A stretch of 64,000 nt of DNA from Pseudoxanthomonas sp. PXM02 (GCF_014851805.1 NZ_JACVAK010000002.1:1-64000); one strand, 5' to 3'. Shown: positions 7,164 through 16,491, numbered from the stretch's first letter. Numbers and translations are program-made. The notes: generated by a model not told the origin, from the letters alone.

Positions 7164-8439
7164 GGGGATGGCTTGCATGATGGTAGTCGTCCAGAACGGC
7201 ACTGACATGCGCCATGGCCAGCGACTGCGGATCGAGCGTCGCGCGGCCGTGGCGGAGGGCATGCAGTGCATGGGGGAGGTATTGGCTGACCAGCGGGAGC
7301 GGCGGCGGGGTGTCGCGCAGGTTGGCGAACAGGCGCTCGCGCGCGGCGTCGATCACCGGATCGGGCCAGTAGTAGCGGATGCGGTCGCTCAGGCTGTACT
7401 GCAGGTCGACGCCCAGCGCGTGGCCGTCGCCGTGGTAGTAGCGGCGCCAGTGCTGCGGTTGCTCGCGCATGCGCCGCAGTGCGACGTCGCGAAGGCTGGC
7501 GCGCTGGTCTTCAGCGATCCAGTCGCGTTCGATCGCATCGAGCGCCCACAGCGCCTCGCGCAGTGCGAACGTCAGGCCGGGGCCGACCTTGAGGATGGCG
7601 AAGTGGTCGCGCACCAGCGCCTGCAATGCTTCGCGCGTCTGGTAATCGGTGGAGTGCGCCTCGTACACCATGCCCGGCAGCGGCACGATGGCCTCGCTCA
7701 GCGTGCGCGCTTTCTCCGGTACGTAGTCGACCACCGTGTGATGGTCGAACTCCACGCCCGGTTGCACGACCGAGGCGATGACGCGTTCCCACGCGGCGGC
7801 CAGGCCAGCCGCATGGAAGGCCTCACGATGCGCTTCGATGGTCGCGCGCGCCGCGGCCGGCGTAGTGGTCTCCAGGCCTTCGATGGCTTCGGTGGCGCCA
7901 CCGGGCACCGGCACTTCGGTACCGATCACGTACACCGGCGCTTCGCCACCGGCGCTCGCGTGCGCGGTCTCCGCGGCGCGGCACATGCGCACGGCGCGGC
8001 GGACGATTTCGCTTTCCGGCAGCGGCGAGGGATCACCCTCGCACGCCATCGAACAGTCGAGATGGATCTTGCGGAAGCCGGCGGCGACATACGCGGCGAC
8101 CATCACCTCGGCCTTGTCCATCGCCGCGTCGGCATCGAGCGCGGTCCACGGATTCGGACCCAGGTGGTCGCCACCCAGCGCGATGCGTGCGGTATCGAAA
8201 CCGACGCGGTCGGCGATGCCGTGCACGAAGGCGACGAAATCCCCCGGCGTCATGCCGGTGTAGCCGCCGTCCTGGTTGACCTGGTTGCAGGTGGCTTCGA
8301 ACAGCACCAGCGGCGATGCGTTTTCCATCGCGTGCCGCAGCGTGGCTTCGATGACGATCGGATGCGCGGAACAGATGGACGCCACGCCGATGGCCTGGCC
8401 TTGCTTGTGGCGTGCGATGAGGTCGAGCAGGGCGTGCAT
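7150..8439 (-). CDS. GatZ/KbaZ-like D-tagatose-bisphosphate aldolase subunit
   Basis: The product has 429 residues and starts MHALLDLIARHKQGQ. The conserved run GVASICSAHPIVIEATLRHA, an ALGGDHLGPNPW motif, HLDCSMACEGD and YVIGTEVPVPGGA are diagnostic of the GatZ/KbaZ/AgaZ family. In enteric bacteria this is the non-catalytic, stabilising subunit of tagatose-1,6-bisphosphate aldolase, paired with a class II aldolase (GatY/KbaY). No such partner gene lies in the window, so the partner is elsewhere or the protein works alone. It follows the DMT permease gene by 13 bases and overlaps agaS, consistent with one transcript. Confidence 0.85.
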   Translation of the reverse strand: MHALLDLIARHKQGQAIGVASICSAHPIVIEATLRHAMENASPLVLFEATCNQVNQDGGYTGMTPGDFVAFVHGIADRVGFDTARIALGGDHLGPNPWTALDADAAMDKAEVMVAAYVAAGFRKIHLDCSMACEGDPSPLPESEIVRRAVRMCRAAETAHASAGGEAPVYVIGTEVPVPGGATEAIEGLETTTPAAARATIEAHREAFHAAGLAAAWERVIASVVQPGVEFDHHTVVDYVPEKARTLSEAIVPLPGMVYEAHSTDYQTREALQALVRDHFAILKVGPGLTFALREALWALDAIERDWIAEDQRASLRDVALRRMREQPQHWRRYYHGDGHALGVDLQYSLSDRIRYYWPDPVIDAARERLFANLRDTPPPLPLVSQYLPHALHALRHGRATLDPQSLAMAHVSAVLDDYHHASHPHEDA

Positions 8440-8452
8440 GCGGTGGTTCCGG

Positions 8453-9361
8453 TCAGGCGTCGTGCGGGGCGGGGTCGCGTTCGGGTTCCAGCACCAGCAG
8501 CAGCGAGGCCACCAGCGCCAGCACCAGCCCGACCATCTTCAGCGGCCCCGGCACCACGCTGGCGAAGATCAGCGACAGCACCGCGGTGACCAGCGGCGCG
8601 CCGGCATTGGTGAGCGGCGCGACGACGATCGCCTTGCCGTGGCGGAACGCGTAGACCAGCGTCAGTGCGCCGACGGCGTTGAGGATCTGGATGGCGGCGG
8701 TCATCCACGGGCCGTCCAGGCCGGTGTTGATCGGCTGGCTGAAGTCGGTCATCAGCCACGCGACGGGCGCGAGCAGCAGTGCGCCGACCATCATGTAGAA
8801 GAAGATGCTTTCCGCACTCACCGTGTGGTTGGCCAGCTTCATGAAGTAGGCCTGCACGCCCCACGCCGCCATGATGATCAGCGCCAGTGCGAACCAGCCC
8901 ACGCCCTGCGTGTTGCCGCCGAACGACAGGTCGAGCAGCGGCAGCGCGACCAGCGCCAGCACGATGCCGGCCGCGCCCATCCAGCCGGTGCGTTCGCGCA
9001 GCAGCGCGAACGACAGCACGATGGTGATCACCGGCGACAGCGAGATGATGGGGAAGATGAAGTAGGCCGGTCCGATCGTCAGCGCCTTGAACAGCAGCAT
9101 CTGGCCGCCTGCACCGAGCAGGCCGATCGCCATGCCGTAGGCGATGGCGCGCGGCGTGCGGTCGAGCCGCCAGTTCGCGCGCCACAGGATGAACAGCGCG
9201 GGCGGCACCATCGTCAGCGCCCACACGCAGTAGACCAGCGTGTCGGGAAAGCCGCGCTGAGCGGACAACCCGGCCAGCGAACCCCACACGCCCCACAGCG
9301 CGACTGTGGTCAGCGCGTAGGCCAGCCAGCGGCGGCGCGGTGCGGTATCGACGGCGCTCAT
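8453..9361 (-). CDS. DMT-superfamily (EamA-like) permease
   Basis: The protein has 302 residues with about ten hydrophobic helices arranged as two EamA-like halves, and a short charged C-terminus. Its first helix, ALTTVALWGVWGSLAGLSA, is typical of the family. It is an inner-membrane transporter. Its place between the secreted glycosidase and the sugar-phosphate enzymes suggests it imports the released sugar or amino sugar, although DMT proteins also export metabolites. Its ATG overlaps the alpha-galactosidase stop by four bases (ATGA), so the two are translationally coupled. The usual GalNAc permease reported in Shewanella-type clusters is of a different family, so this could be a functional replacement. 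Confidence 0.75.
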   Translation of the reverse strand: MSAVDTAPRRRWLAYALTTVALWGVWGSLAGLSAQRGFPDTLVYCVWALTMVPPALFILWRANWRLDRTPRAIAYGMAIGLLGAGGQMLLFKALTIGPAYFIFPIISLSPVITIVLSFALLRERTGWMGAAGIVLALVALPLLDLSFGGNTQGVGWFALALIIMAAWGVQAYFMKLANHTVSAESIFFYMMVGALLLAPVAWLMTDFSQPINTGLDGPWMTAAIQILNAVGALTLVYAFRHGKAIVVAPLTNAGAPLVTAVLSLIFASVVPGPLKMVGLVLALVASLLLVLEPERDPAPHDA

Positions 9362-11442
9362 GCGGTGGCCTCCGGCGTGGCCTGCAGCAGCAGGAAGCGG
9401 GTGACGCCGGCGCGCAGCGTGTTCGCCTTCGCATCGACACTGCCGAGGTCGGTACCGTTGAACAGGTCGCGCACGCGGTAACGGCCTTCGCCCAGCCCGC
9501 GCAGTTCCAGCGTGCCGTTCCAGTCTTTCGCGTAGAAGGCGTAGTACATCGCCCCATCCTTGGCGATGGCGTGCGTCTCCGGTGCATCGAAGCCGATGTC
9601 GTACAGCTCGCCGCGGTAGTCGCCGAGCGGCAGCATGTGTTCGCGGTACAGCGCGACCCACTTCTTCCACAGCGCTTCCTTCTCGGGCGTCAGCACGTAG
9701 CCGCCTTCGGGCAGTGGTGCGGTCGGGTTGTCGGTGTCGCGCGGCCAGGTGAACTTGGACGAGATCACCGCACCGATGCCGACGCTGGAAGCGAAATCGT
9801 CGCGGCCATCGGCCAGTTCCACATGGTCACCGGCATAGCTGCTGCCGCGCCCCATCAGCGCCTTGACGCTCTTGCCCTTGCTGCGCACCTGCCAGGACGA
9901 CAGCGGGTCGGACGAGGGGAACTGGTCCGTCGCCGGCAGGTTGTGGAAGGCGAACGCGGTGCCGCACGGGCACAGTTCGACCACGGCGTCCGGGTTGGCG
10001 TCGTGCGCGGCCTTGTAGATCGCGTTCCAGAAGTCGGCGAGCTTTTCGGTGGAGTCGGTGGGCTTGGCGTGCTTGTGCGCGGGGTTGTGGCAGGGCGCGA
10101 CGGCGTTGAGGTGCTGGCCGTCGAGCTTGATGCCTTCGAAGCCCCAGTCGCCGATCGCCTTCTTCACCAGCGCGACGTAGTAATCGATGGTGGGCTGGTA
10201 GGCCGGGCACTGGGTGAGCGCATTCCACCAGCTGACCTTCTGGAACGAACCGTATTCGTCCAGCAGCAGCATGTCGCTGTGCTTGTAGAGCACTTCGCTG
10301 CCCGGATCGGCGGCCAGCGGTGCCAGCCACAGGCGCGGACGCAGGCCTTCGGCACGCACGGCCTTCACGAAGGCGCGCATGTCCTCGTCGCCGCGCGGGA
10401 ACTTCCTGCGGTCGATCTGCCAGTCGCCTTCGTTGGTCTGCCAGCCGTCGTCGAGCACGGCCCACTGGAAGCCGACCTCGCGCACCTTCGGCAACGTGGC
10501 CAGGATCTGCGCGACGGTGAAGTCGCGCTCGTAGCCCCATGCGCACCACGTCGACTCGAACGCGGACGCCGGCGCCTGCGGCGCGGCGATGCCTTCGGCC
10601 TTCATGAAGTCGCGGTAGAGCACCAGCGGTGCGAAGTGGTCGCCGGTGTGCGCGGTGAGGAACGTGCGCTCGGTGGACAGCGCCTGGCCGGGCGCGAGGG
10701 TGATGGCCTGCGCGCCTTCCACGGCGATGCTCGCGCCCTTGGCGGTCTTGCGCACGGGCAGGTCGAGCGCGCGCGGCACGGGTTCGACATGGCCGACCGC
10801 CAGGCCGACATCGCGGCGCCAGATATTGGCGACCGGCGTGCCGCCGCCGTAGTCCGACGCGTCCATGCCCAGCGTGTTGCGTTGGTCGAAGTCGGCGCCG
10901 AGCGGCTGCACCCAGTCGCGGCGGTCTTCATGCGTGGTGCCGGAAAAACTCCAGAAGCCGCCCGGCGCGTCGCCCAGTTCGTGCGCGGCCGAGCGCCAGC
11001 CCGCGACCTTCACCGGCTGCGTGCCGGCGTTGCGGTAACGCACCTGCATCAGCGCCAGGCCGGGGGAGTGTTCGAAGAACGTCACCGCCACCTGCTTCTC
11101 GATGCCCTGCTTCGATACACCGGTAAAGACATGGCGCAGGCCCGCGCCGTGGCGCGCGTCGGTCACCGGCTGGCGGTCCTCGCTACCGAAGGCGAAGCTG
11201 TCGATGACACCGCCGTCTTCCAGCAGTAGCACTTCGCTGGCCTGGAACGGGGTGAGGGCCTTGCCCTTGTAGGAGACACGGGTGCGCAGTGCACGATCGA
11301 ACTGCAGCGACAGCAGGGCATCCTGGGCCGTCATGGCGGCGCTGCCGGCGGCCAGGGCACGGCCCGGCGTCCAGGGCAGGGCGGCCAGGGCGGCGCTGCC
11401 AACGGCAAGCTTCAAGACGGCGCGGCGACCAAGAGGTGGCAT
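9358..11442 (-). CDS. Exported GH36-like alpha-galactosidase / alpha-N-acetylgalactosaminidase
   Basis: The 694-residue enzyme has a twin-arginine-like leader (GRRAVLKLAVGSAALAALPW) and is expected in the periplasm. After a beta-sandwich N-terminal domain comes a TIM barrel with the clan GH-D pattern VLDDGWQTNEGDWQIDRRKF. A GFEGIKLDGQH strand carries the probable nucleophile Asp, and YAGDHVEL could hold the acid/base Asp. GH36 includes alpha-galactosidases, alpha-N-acetylgalactosaminidases and raffinose-synthase-like proteins. The amino-sugar genes downstream make a GalNAc-releasing activity worth testing. It is the first gene of the operon, and its promoter region carries TTTCGTT direct repeats. 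C-terminal residues FLLLQATPEATA end a small beta domain. Confidence 0.75.
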   Translation of the reverse strand: MPPLGRRAVLKLAVGSAALAALPWTPGRALAAGSAAMTAQDALLSLQFDRALRTRVSYKGKALTPFQASEVLLLEDGGVIDSFAFGSEDRQPVTDARHGAGLRHVFTGVSKQGIEKQVAVTFFEHSPGLALMQVRYRNAGTQPVKVAGWRSAAHELGDAPGGFWSFSGTTHEDRRDWVQPLGADFDQRNTLGMDASDYGGGTPVANIWRRDVGLAVGHVEPVPRALDLPVRKTAKGASIAVEGAQAITLAPGQALSTERTFLTAHTGDHFAPLVLYRDFMKAEGIAAPQAPASAFESTWCAWGYERDFTVAQILATLPKVREVGFQWAVLDDGWQTNEGDWQIDRRKFPRGDEDMRAFVKAVRAEGLRPRLWLAPLAADPGSEVLYKHSDMLLLDEYGSFQKVSWWNALTQCPAYQPTIDYYVALVKKAIGDWGFEGIKLDGQHLNAVAPCHNPAHKHAKPTDSTEKLADFWNAIYKAAHDANPDAVVELCPCGTAFAFHNLPATDQFPSSDPLSSWQVRSKGKSVKALMGRGSSYAGDHVELADGRDDFASSVGIGAVISSKFTWPRDTDNPTAPLPEGGYVLTPEKEALWKKWVALYREHMLPLGDYRGELYDIGFDAPETHAIAKDGAMYYAFYAKDWNGTLELRGLGEGRYRVRDLFNGTDLGSVDAKANTLRAGVTRFLLLQATPEATA

Positions 11443-11554
11443 GGGCGGCTTTCCGGTTGAGGTGCGACCGATTGTGCGCGAGGCCGGACGGTTGATGCAA
11501 CACTTTTGTTGCGATATGTTTCGTTTCAGGTTTCGTTACGGTGCGGGTGGCGTG
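11443..11554. promoter_or_regulatory. Divergent control region with TTTCGTT operators and a GCAACA palindrome
   Basis: The region lies between the glycosidase operon (minus) and the amidohydrolase gene (plus). TTTCGTT occurs at 11519-11525 and again at 11531-11537, twelve bases apart in direct orientation. This resembles the TTTCRTT-type repeats reported for AgaR of the DeoR family. A separate palindrome gcaacacttttgttgc lies at 11497-11512. The same TTTCGTT unit recurs ahead of the regulator and receptor at 13479-13538. Confidence 0.65.
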
Positions 11555-12655
11555 ATGGGCAAGGCATGGCGAGGGGTGCTGTTGGCGGCGCTGGTGGGCT
11601 GGACGGCCGCCGGTCTGGCGCAACCGGCGTCGACGGCGGCGTCCTATGGAATGGACGACTTCAGGCGCGTCCCCAAGTTCGACGCACACGTGCACGCCAA
11701 CGTCGACCATCCGGCGTTCCTGCAGCAGGCGCGCGAAGACGGCTTCGAGCTGATGTCGATCAACGTCGACTATCCGGACTTCCCCAGCATCGCCGACCAG
11801 CATGCCGCGGCGATCGCGCTGGCCAAGGCCGATCCTGCGCGCCTGCACTGGGCAACGACGTTCTCGATGGACGGCTTCGGCCAGCCCGGCTGGGCCGATC
11901 GCGTCAACGCCGGCCTGGCCGAGGCGAAAGCGGAAGGCGCGCGCGCGGTGAAGATCTGGAAGAACGTCGGCATGATCGAGAAGGATGCCGAGGGGCGCCT
12001 GATCATGCTCGACCATCCCGGCCTGTCGCCGGTCGCGGAGCAGGTGCGCGCACTCGGGCTGGTGCTGATCGGCCACCAGGGCGAACCGCACAACTGCTGG
12101 CTGCCGCTGGAGCAGATGACGACCGACAACGATCGCGAGTACTTCCGCAACCATCCGCAGTACCACATGTACCTGCATCCGGATCAGCCCAGCTACGACG
12201 ACCAGATCGCCACGCGCGACCGCTTCGTCGCCGCGCATCCGGGGCTGCGCTTCGTCGGTGCGCACATGGGCAGCCTGGAGTACGACGTCGATCGGCTGGG
12301 TGCGTTCCTCGACCGTTTCCCGGATGCCACCGTCGACCTCGCCGCGCGCATGAGCCAGGTGCAGTACCAGTCGCTGCAGGATCGCGAAAAGGTTCGCGCG
12401 TTCTTCATCCGCTACCAGGACCGGCTGCTGTACGGCACCGACCTGACCGTCAATCCGGAGGCCGACCCAGTTGAGTTCCGGGAATCCGCGCACGCGGTGT
12501 GGACCGCCGATTGGCGCTATCTGGCGACCGGTGAAACGCAGCGCGTGGACACGCTCAATGCCGACGTGCCCGGCCTGTCGCTGCCGCGCGAGGTGATCGA
12601 CAAGGTGTATTACCGCAATGCGGTGCGCGTGTTCGGCACCGCGTCGCGCGACTAG
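11555..12655 (+). CDS. Exported amidohydrolase_2-type metal hydrolase
   Basis: The product has 366 residues. A signal peptide (MGKAWRGVLLAALVGWTAAG LAQ, residues 1-23) predicts periplasmic location. The TIM-barrel amidohydrolase fold is shown by FDAHVHAN (first metal-binding His-x-His), IGHQGEPHN, VGAHMGSLEYD and LLYGTDLTV (late Asp). Family members act on carboxylates, lactones or amides. In this regulon it might open a sugar lactone or deacylate a sugar, but it is not the cytoplasmic NagA-type deacetylase, whose motifs differ. The ATG at 11555 was chosen because the upstream in-frame ATG at 11516 would place coding sequence over the operator repeats. It converges on the DeoR gene with a 4-bp tail overlap. 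Confidence 0.75.
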   Translation: MGKAWRGVLLAALVGWTAAGLAQPASTAASYGMDDFRRVPKFDAHVHANVDHPAFLQQAREDGFELMSINVDYPDFPSIADQHAAAIALAKADPARLHWATTFSMDGFGQPGWADRVNAGLAEAKAEGARAVKIWKNVGMIEKDAEGRLIMLDHPGLSPVAEQVRALGLVLIGHQGEPHNCWLPLEQMTTDNDREYFRNHPQYHMYLHPDQPSYDDQIATRDRFVAAHPGLRFVGAHMGSLEYDVDRLGAFLDRFPDATVDLAARMSQVQYQSLQDREKVRAFFIRYQDRLLYGTDLTVNPEADPVEFRESAHAVWTADWRYLATGETQRVDTLNADVPGLSLPREVIDKVYYRNAVRVFGTASRD

Positions 12656-13446
12656 GCGAGGATCAGTTCGAAGCCGAGCTGTTCGGCCGCCTGAACGATG
12701 TCGCCAGGCGCGCCGCGGTCGGTGATCAGCACGTTGAGGTCGGCCACCGGCACGATGCGGTGCAGGCAGATCTTGCCGAACTTGGAGCTGTCGGTGATCG
12801 CCACCACCACGCGCGCCGCTTCGACCATCTTGCGGTTGAGCATGGCCTCGGGCTCGTAGTGCGTGGTGATGCCGCGCTCCAGGTCGAGGCCATCCACGCC
12901 GAGGAACAGCATGTCCACGTGCAGGGCGTCCAGCGCCTCGACGGTCAGGCCGCCGTAGAAGGCCATGTTCTTGCGGCGCAGTTCGCCGCCGAGCATGACG
13001 ATGTTGATGTTGTTCTTCGGCGCCAGCGCGCCCAGCACGCCGAAGTCGTTGGTGACCACGGTCACCTCGATGTTCGGCAGCGATTCGGCGAGCTGGATGG
13101 CGGTGGTGCCGGAATCGATGGCGATGGTGTCGCCGGCCTTGACCAGCGCCGCGGCGCGCTGGCCGATGCGGCGCTTTTCGTCCAGGTGGGAGGTGCGCTT
13201 GGCCTCGTAGTGCGGCTCGGCGGACGCGCCATTGCCGGTACCGGTGCCGACCACGCCGCTGTCGATCGCACCGCCGTAGGCCCGGGCCATCACGCCGCGT
13301 TCGGTCAGGTAGCGCAGGTCCTTGCGTACGGTCTGCATGCTGACCCCGAACCGGCGGGCGAGCGTGGCCACCTGGACGCTCCCGTGCTGGCGCACGAGCT
13401 CGCTGATCTGCAGGCGGCGTTGGCTGGTATCACGGGTGGCGGACAT
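12652..13446 (-). CDS. DeoR-family repressor, AgaR-like
   Basis: The 264-residue protein has an N-terminal DeoR helix-turn-helix (residues 8-60; QISELVRQHGSVQVATLARRF, SMQTVRKDLRYL). The C-terminal sugar-phosphate sensor domain carries IAIDSGTTAIQLAE, TNDFGVLGAL, MLGGELRRKN and VDGLDLERGITTH. Proteins of this type bind a phosphorylated sugar or amino-sugar intermediate as inducer. AgaR of the GalNAc pathway is the closest functional match in context. It is transcribed divergently from the TonB receptor, and TTTCGTT repeats in the shared gap imply autoregulation and control of the receptor. The same repeat before the glycosidase operon extends the regulon. Confidence 0.85.
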   Translation of the reverse strand: MSATRDTSQRRLQISELVRQHGSVQVATLARRFGVSMQTVRKDLRYLTERGVMARAYGGAIDSGVVGTGTGNGASAEPHYEAKRTSHLDEKRRIGQRAAALVKAGDTIAIDSGTTAIQLAESLPNIEVTVVTNDFGVLGALAPKNNINIVMLGGELRRKNMAFYGGLTVEALDALHVDMLFLGVDGLDLERGITTHYEPEAMLNRKMVEAARVVVAITDSSKFGKICLHRIVPVADLNVLITDRGAPGDIVQAAEQLGFELILA

Positions 13447-13578
13447 GGGACCTCCTGTAGCGCGATCAGTATGGATTATTTCGTTACATTTCGCTATTGA
13501 TACAAAACGAAACATGTTATAGGCTCGGTTTCGTTTGGTTGCGTAACACAATTGCCACCTTCTTGTGAGGAGAGACCC
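13447..13578. promoter_or_regulatory. Divergent control region with four TTTCGTT-type elements
   Basis: Between the DeoR gene and the receptor gene lie TTTCGTTACATTTCGC at 13479-13494, the inverted form AAAACGAAAC at 13504-13513 and GGTTTCGTTTGG at 13527-13538. Together with the two copies at 11519-11537 they form a consistent operator set. The receptor has a strong ribosome-binding site (gaggagag) just before its ATG. Confidence 0.65.
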
Positions 13579-16473
13579 ATGAAGATCGCGCAGCTGCACC
13601 GGAATTTGCTCTTTTGTAGTGTTGCCCTGGCCCTGAGCGCGCCGGTCGGCGCGCTGGCCCAGCAGACGCAGGAGGCCGACACCCCGGCCCCGGCGCAGCC
13701 GGGACCGGAGAGCCAGGGCGAACCGTCCACCCTGGACACCGTCATCGTCACCGGCGTGCGCGGCAGCCTGGCGCGCGCTATCGAGCTGAAACGCGAGGCC
13801 GGCACCGTCCAGGATTCGATCAGCGCGCTGGAGCTGGGCAAGTTCCCGGACGACAACGTGGCCGATTCGCTCAGCCACATCACTGGCGTGTCGATCTCGC
13901 GCACCGCCGGCGGCGAAGGGCAGCGGGTCAGCGTGCGCGGCCTCGGGCCGGAGTACACGCTGACCACGTTCAACGGCCGCATCCTCGCCACCGACGGTGC
14001 GGGCCGCGATTTCGCCTACGACGTGCTGCCGGCGGACGTGATCAGCGGGGCCGACGTGGTCAAGGGCGCGCAGGCGTCGTTGTCGGAAGGCGCCATCGGC
14101 GGCCTGATCAACCTGCGTTCGGCCAGTCCGTTCGACCAGGAGGGCCAGCAGGGCATCGTGCGGCTGGAAGGCGACCGCAACCTGATGTCCAAGCTCAACG
14201 GGCAGAAGCTGTCGGCGACCTACAGCAACACGTTCGCCAACGACACCATTGGCGTGCTGTTCGGCCTGGTCTACGCCAAGCGCAAGGACCGCACCGACGT
14301 GGCCGGCAACGATGGCGGCTGGAGCCGTAACGCCGACCCGAACGACCCGAGCTGGCTGTGGGGCAATACCTGGGGTGGCCACATCGATCCGAATGGCAAT
14401 GGCACTCTGGACGAAGAGGAATACGGCCTGATCGGTCCCGGCCAGTTCCGCGTGGGCTCGATCCTGGAAGAGAAGAAGCGCCGCGCGCTGTCGGGCAAGA
14501 TCGAGTGGCGCCCGAACGACAGCTTCAAGCTGACCGTCGACGGCCTGAAGACGCGCCTGGACTCGCCGCAGGTCGGCTTCCAGCAGTCGTACTACCCGCT
14601 GTTCGCGCCGGGCCGCTGGTCCGACATGACCATCGAGAACGGCATCGTCACCGGCTTCACGATGGACAACCCGGATCCGGAGATGCGCCTGAATCCGGAA
14701 CTGCTGAACATGACCGAGCACCGCGTGGTCGACACCGACTTGTACGGTGCGAACGCCGAGTGGAAGGTCAACGACGACCTGACCCTGACCGGCGACGTGT
14801 ACCGCTCCACCTCCAAGCGTTACTCGGGTGGCCAGGACACCTACGTGGTGTTGCGCATGAACCAGCCCAACACCGCGCGCATCACGCTGACCGCCGGCGT
14901 ACCCAACGTCACCGCGGTGTTCGACGACGGCCGTGAACTGGCGAGCGGCCTGGCCAACGGCCAGTTCGGCGGTTCGGACTTCAATACGCACTACATGGAA
15001 TTGCGCGGCGACAACATCAAGGACGAGATCACCGGCGGCACGCTGGGCGGCAACCTGTTCGTCGGCCGGTTCGGCGTCGACCGCCTGCATTTCGGCGTCA
15101 CCGGCACGGACCGCAAGAAGTCGCGCGACCTGGTCAACAACACGCTCAACGGCGGTGCTGACTACTACTCCGGCGACAACGCGATCAACGTGGGTGACCT
15201 GGGCGGCAACGTGATCTCGCACTCGTTCACGCTGCCGAACTTCATGGATGGCGTGAATTCGAACTTCCCGCGCACCTTCCTCGCCTTCGATGTGCCCAAC
15301 TACCTGCGTGCGCTCGCCGCGTACAACGGCAACGCGCGTCCGGGCGGCGGCACCTACGACTTCAGCAATGCCGCGCCGCAGTGGAATCCGCTGGAAAGCT
15401 ACCGCGTCAGCGAGAAGACCACGGCCTTCTACGTGCAGGCGGATCTGTCGGGCGAGCGCTGGTCGGCCGATGTGGGCGTGCGCTTCGTCAAGACCAAGAC
15501 GACGTCCGAAGCGTGGGATGCGCCGATCCTGAGCATCACCGAGAACGGTGCGTTCAACTACACCGCCAACTACGCCGAACCGACCGCGATCCGCCAGGAC
15601 GGCGACTACACCTACGCGCTGCCATCGGGCAACTTCACCTGGCGCTTCACCGACGATCTGCAGCTGCGCCTGGGCGCAGCGAAGACGATGGCGCGGCCGC
15701 CGGTCGACAAGCTGGCGCCGACCAACACCACGGCGAGCGTGTCGTGGGGCGAGTTCACGCAGATCTACGGCGGCAACGTCGACCTGAAGCCGTACACGGC
15801 CAAGCAGGGCGACGCATCGCTGGAGTGGTACTTCAGCGAGAACTCGATCTTCAACGTGGCCGTGTTCTACAAGCGCATCGAGAACCAGATCACCACCAGC
15901 TGGGAGCCAGGGCAGGACATCGGCGTGGGTCCCATCGTCGACGCGGATGGCAACCCGATCCTCGGCCCGGATGGCCAGCCGGTCGGCCCGACCCTGTTCA
16001 ACGTGCAGCGCCCCATCAACGGCGATTACGCCAAGGTCCGTGGCATCGAAGCCGGTCTGCAGCACTTCTGGGAGAACGGCTTCGGCTTCCGCGCGCAGTA
16101 CACGCGCAACTGGTCGAAGAGTTTTGTCGGCGATCAGGAGCGTCCGCTGGAAGGCATCGCACCGTCGGTGTATTCGCTCGGCCTGATGTACGAGAAGGGT
16201 CCGTGGTCGCTTGGCGCCACCGCCGACCGCACCGATGGCTTCGTCACCGCCATCAATGTGCTGGGCGAGGGCTACAACGAGCAGGCCGATGCCATCACCT
16301 GGCTCACCGCGCACGTGTCCTACCGGTTCAACGACCGCTTCAGCGTGTCGCTGGAAGGCCAGAACCTGCTGGACGACGAGCAGACCTACAGCATCAACGG
16401 CAACCCGTTGCTGTCGCAGGGCTACTACCGCTACGGCCGCTCGGTGAACCTGGGGCTGAGCTACCGCTTCTGA
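13579..16473 (+). CDS. TonB-dependent receptor of the amino-sugar regulon
   Basis: The product has 964 residues, with a signal peptide ending GALAQ (about residue 29) and a TonB box region (TVIVTGVRGSL) at about 54-64. A plug domain follows (ALELGKFPDDNVADSL, RVSVRGLGPEYT) and then a 22-strand-type barrel that ends in aromatic residues (SVNLGLSYRF). The long form with the GKFPD motif is the class found with carbohydrate-utilisation loci in Xanthomonas and Caulobacter. It probably imports oligosaccharides that carry the amino sugar processed by the neighbouring operon. Control by the divergent DeoR protein is inferred from the shared gap. A strong terminator follows it. Confidence 0.88.
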   Translation: MKIAQLHRNLLFCSVALALSAPVGALAQQTQEADTPAPAQPGPESQGEPSTLDTVIVTGVRGSLARAIELKREAGTVQDSISALELGKFPDDNVADSLSHITGVSISRTAGGEGQRVSVRGLGPEYTLTTFNGRILATDGAGRDFAYDVLPADVISGADVVKGAQASLSEGAIGGLINLRSASPFDQEGQQGIVRLEGDRNLMSKLNGQKLSATYSNTFANDTIGVLFGLVYAKRKDRTDVAGNDGGWSRNADPNDPSWLWGNTWGGHIDPNGNGTLDEEEYGLIGPGQFRVGSILEEKKRRALSGKIEWRPNDSFKLTVDGLKTRLDSPQVGFQQSYYPLFAPGRWSDMTIENGIVTGFTMDNPDPEMRLNPELLNMTEHRVVDTDLYGANAEWKVNDDLTLTGDVYRSTSKRYSGGQDTYVVLRMNQPNTARITLTAGVPNVTAVFDDGRELASGLANGQFGGSDFNTHYMELRGDNIKDEITGGTLGGNLFVGRFGVDRLHFGVTGTDRKKSRDLVNNTLNGGADYYSGDNAINVGDLGGNVISHSFTLPNFMDGVNSNFPRTFLAFDVPNYLRALAAYNGNARPGGGTYDFSNAAPQWNPLESYRVSEKTTAFYVQADLSGERWSADVGVRFVKTKTTSEAWDAPILSITENGAFNYTANYAEPTAIRQDGDYTYALPSGNFTWRFTDDLQLRLGAAKTMARPPVDKLAPTNTTASVSWGEFTQIYGGNVDLKPYTAKQGDASLEWYFSENSIFNVAVFYKRIENQITTSWEPGQDIGVGPIVDADGNPILGPDGQPVGPTLFNVQRPINGDYAKVRGIEAGLQHFWENGFGFRAQYTRNWSKSFVGDQERPLEGIAPSVYSLGLMYEKGPWSLGATADRTDGFVTAINVLGEGYNEQADAITWLTAHVSYRFNDRFSVSLEGQNLLDDEQTYSINGNPLLSQGYYRYGRSVNLGLSYRF

Positions 16474-16491
16474 TCACGCACGCGCCGTAAC

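Noticed and set aside
11555..12655. N-acetylgalactosamine-6-phosphate deacetylase
   Set aside because: The protein has a signal peptide and amidohydrolase_2 motifs (FDAHVHAN, GAHMGS), not those of the cytoplasmic NagA/AgaA family.
12652..16314. A 1,220-residue minus-strand open frame fusing the DeoR gene with the antisense of the TonB receptor
   Set aside because: Only the part from 13446 down has conserved DeoR motifs; the rest is the open antisense frame of a GC-rich coding gene.
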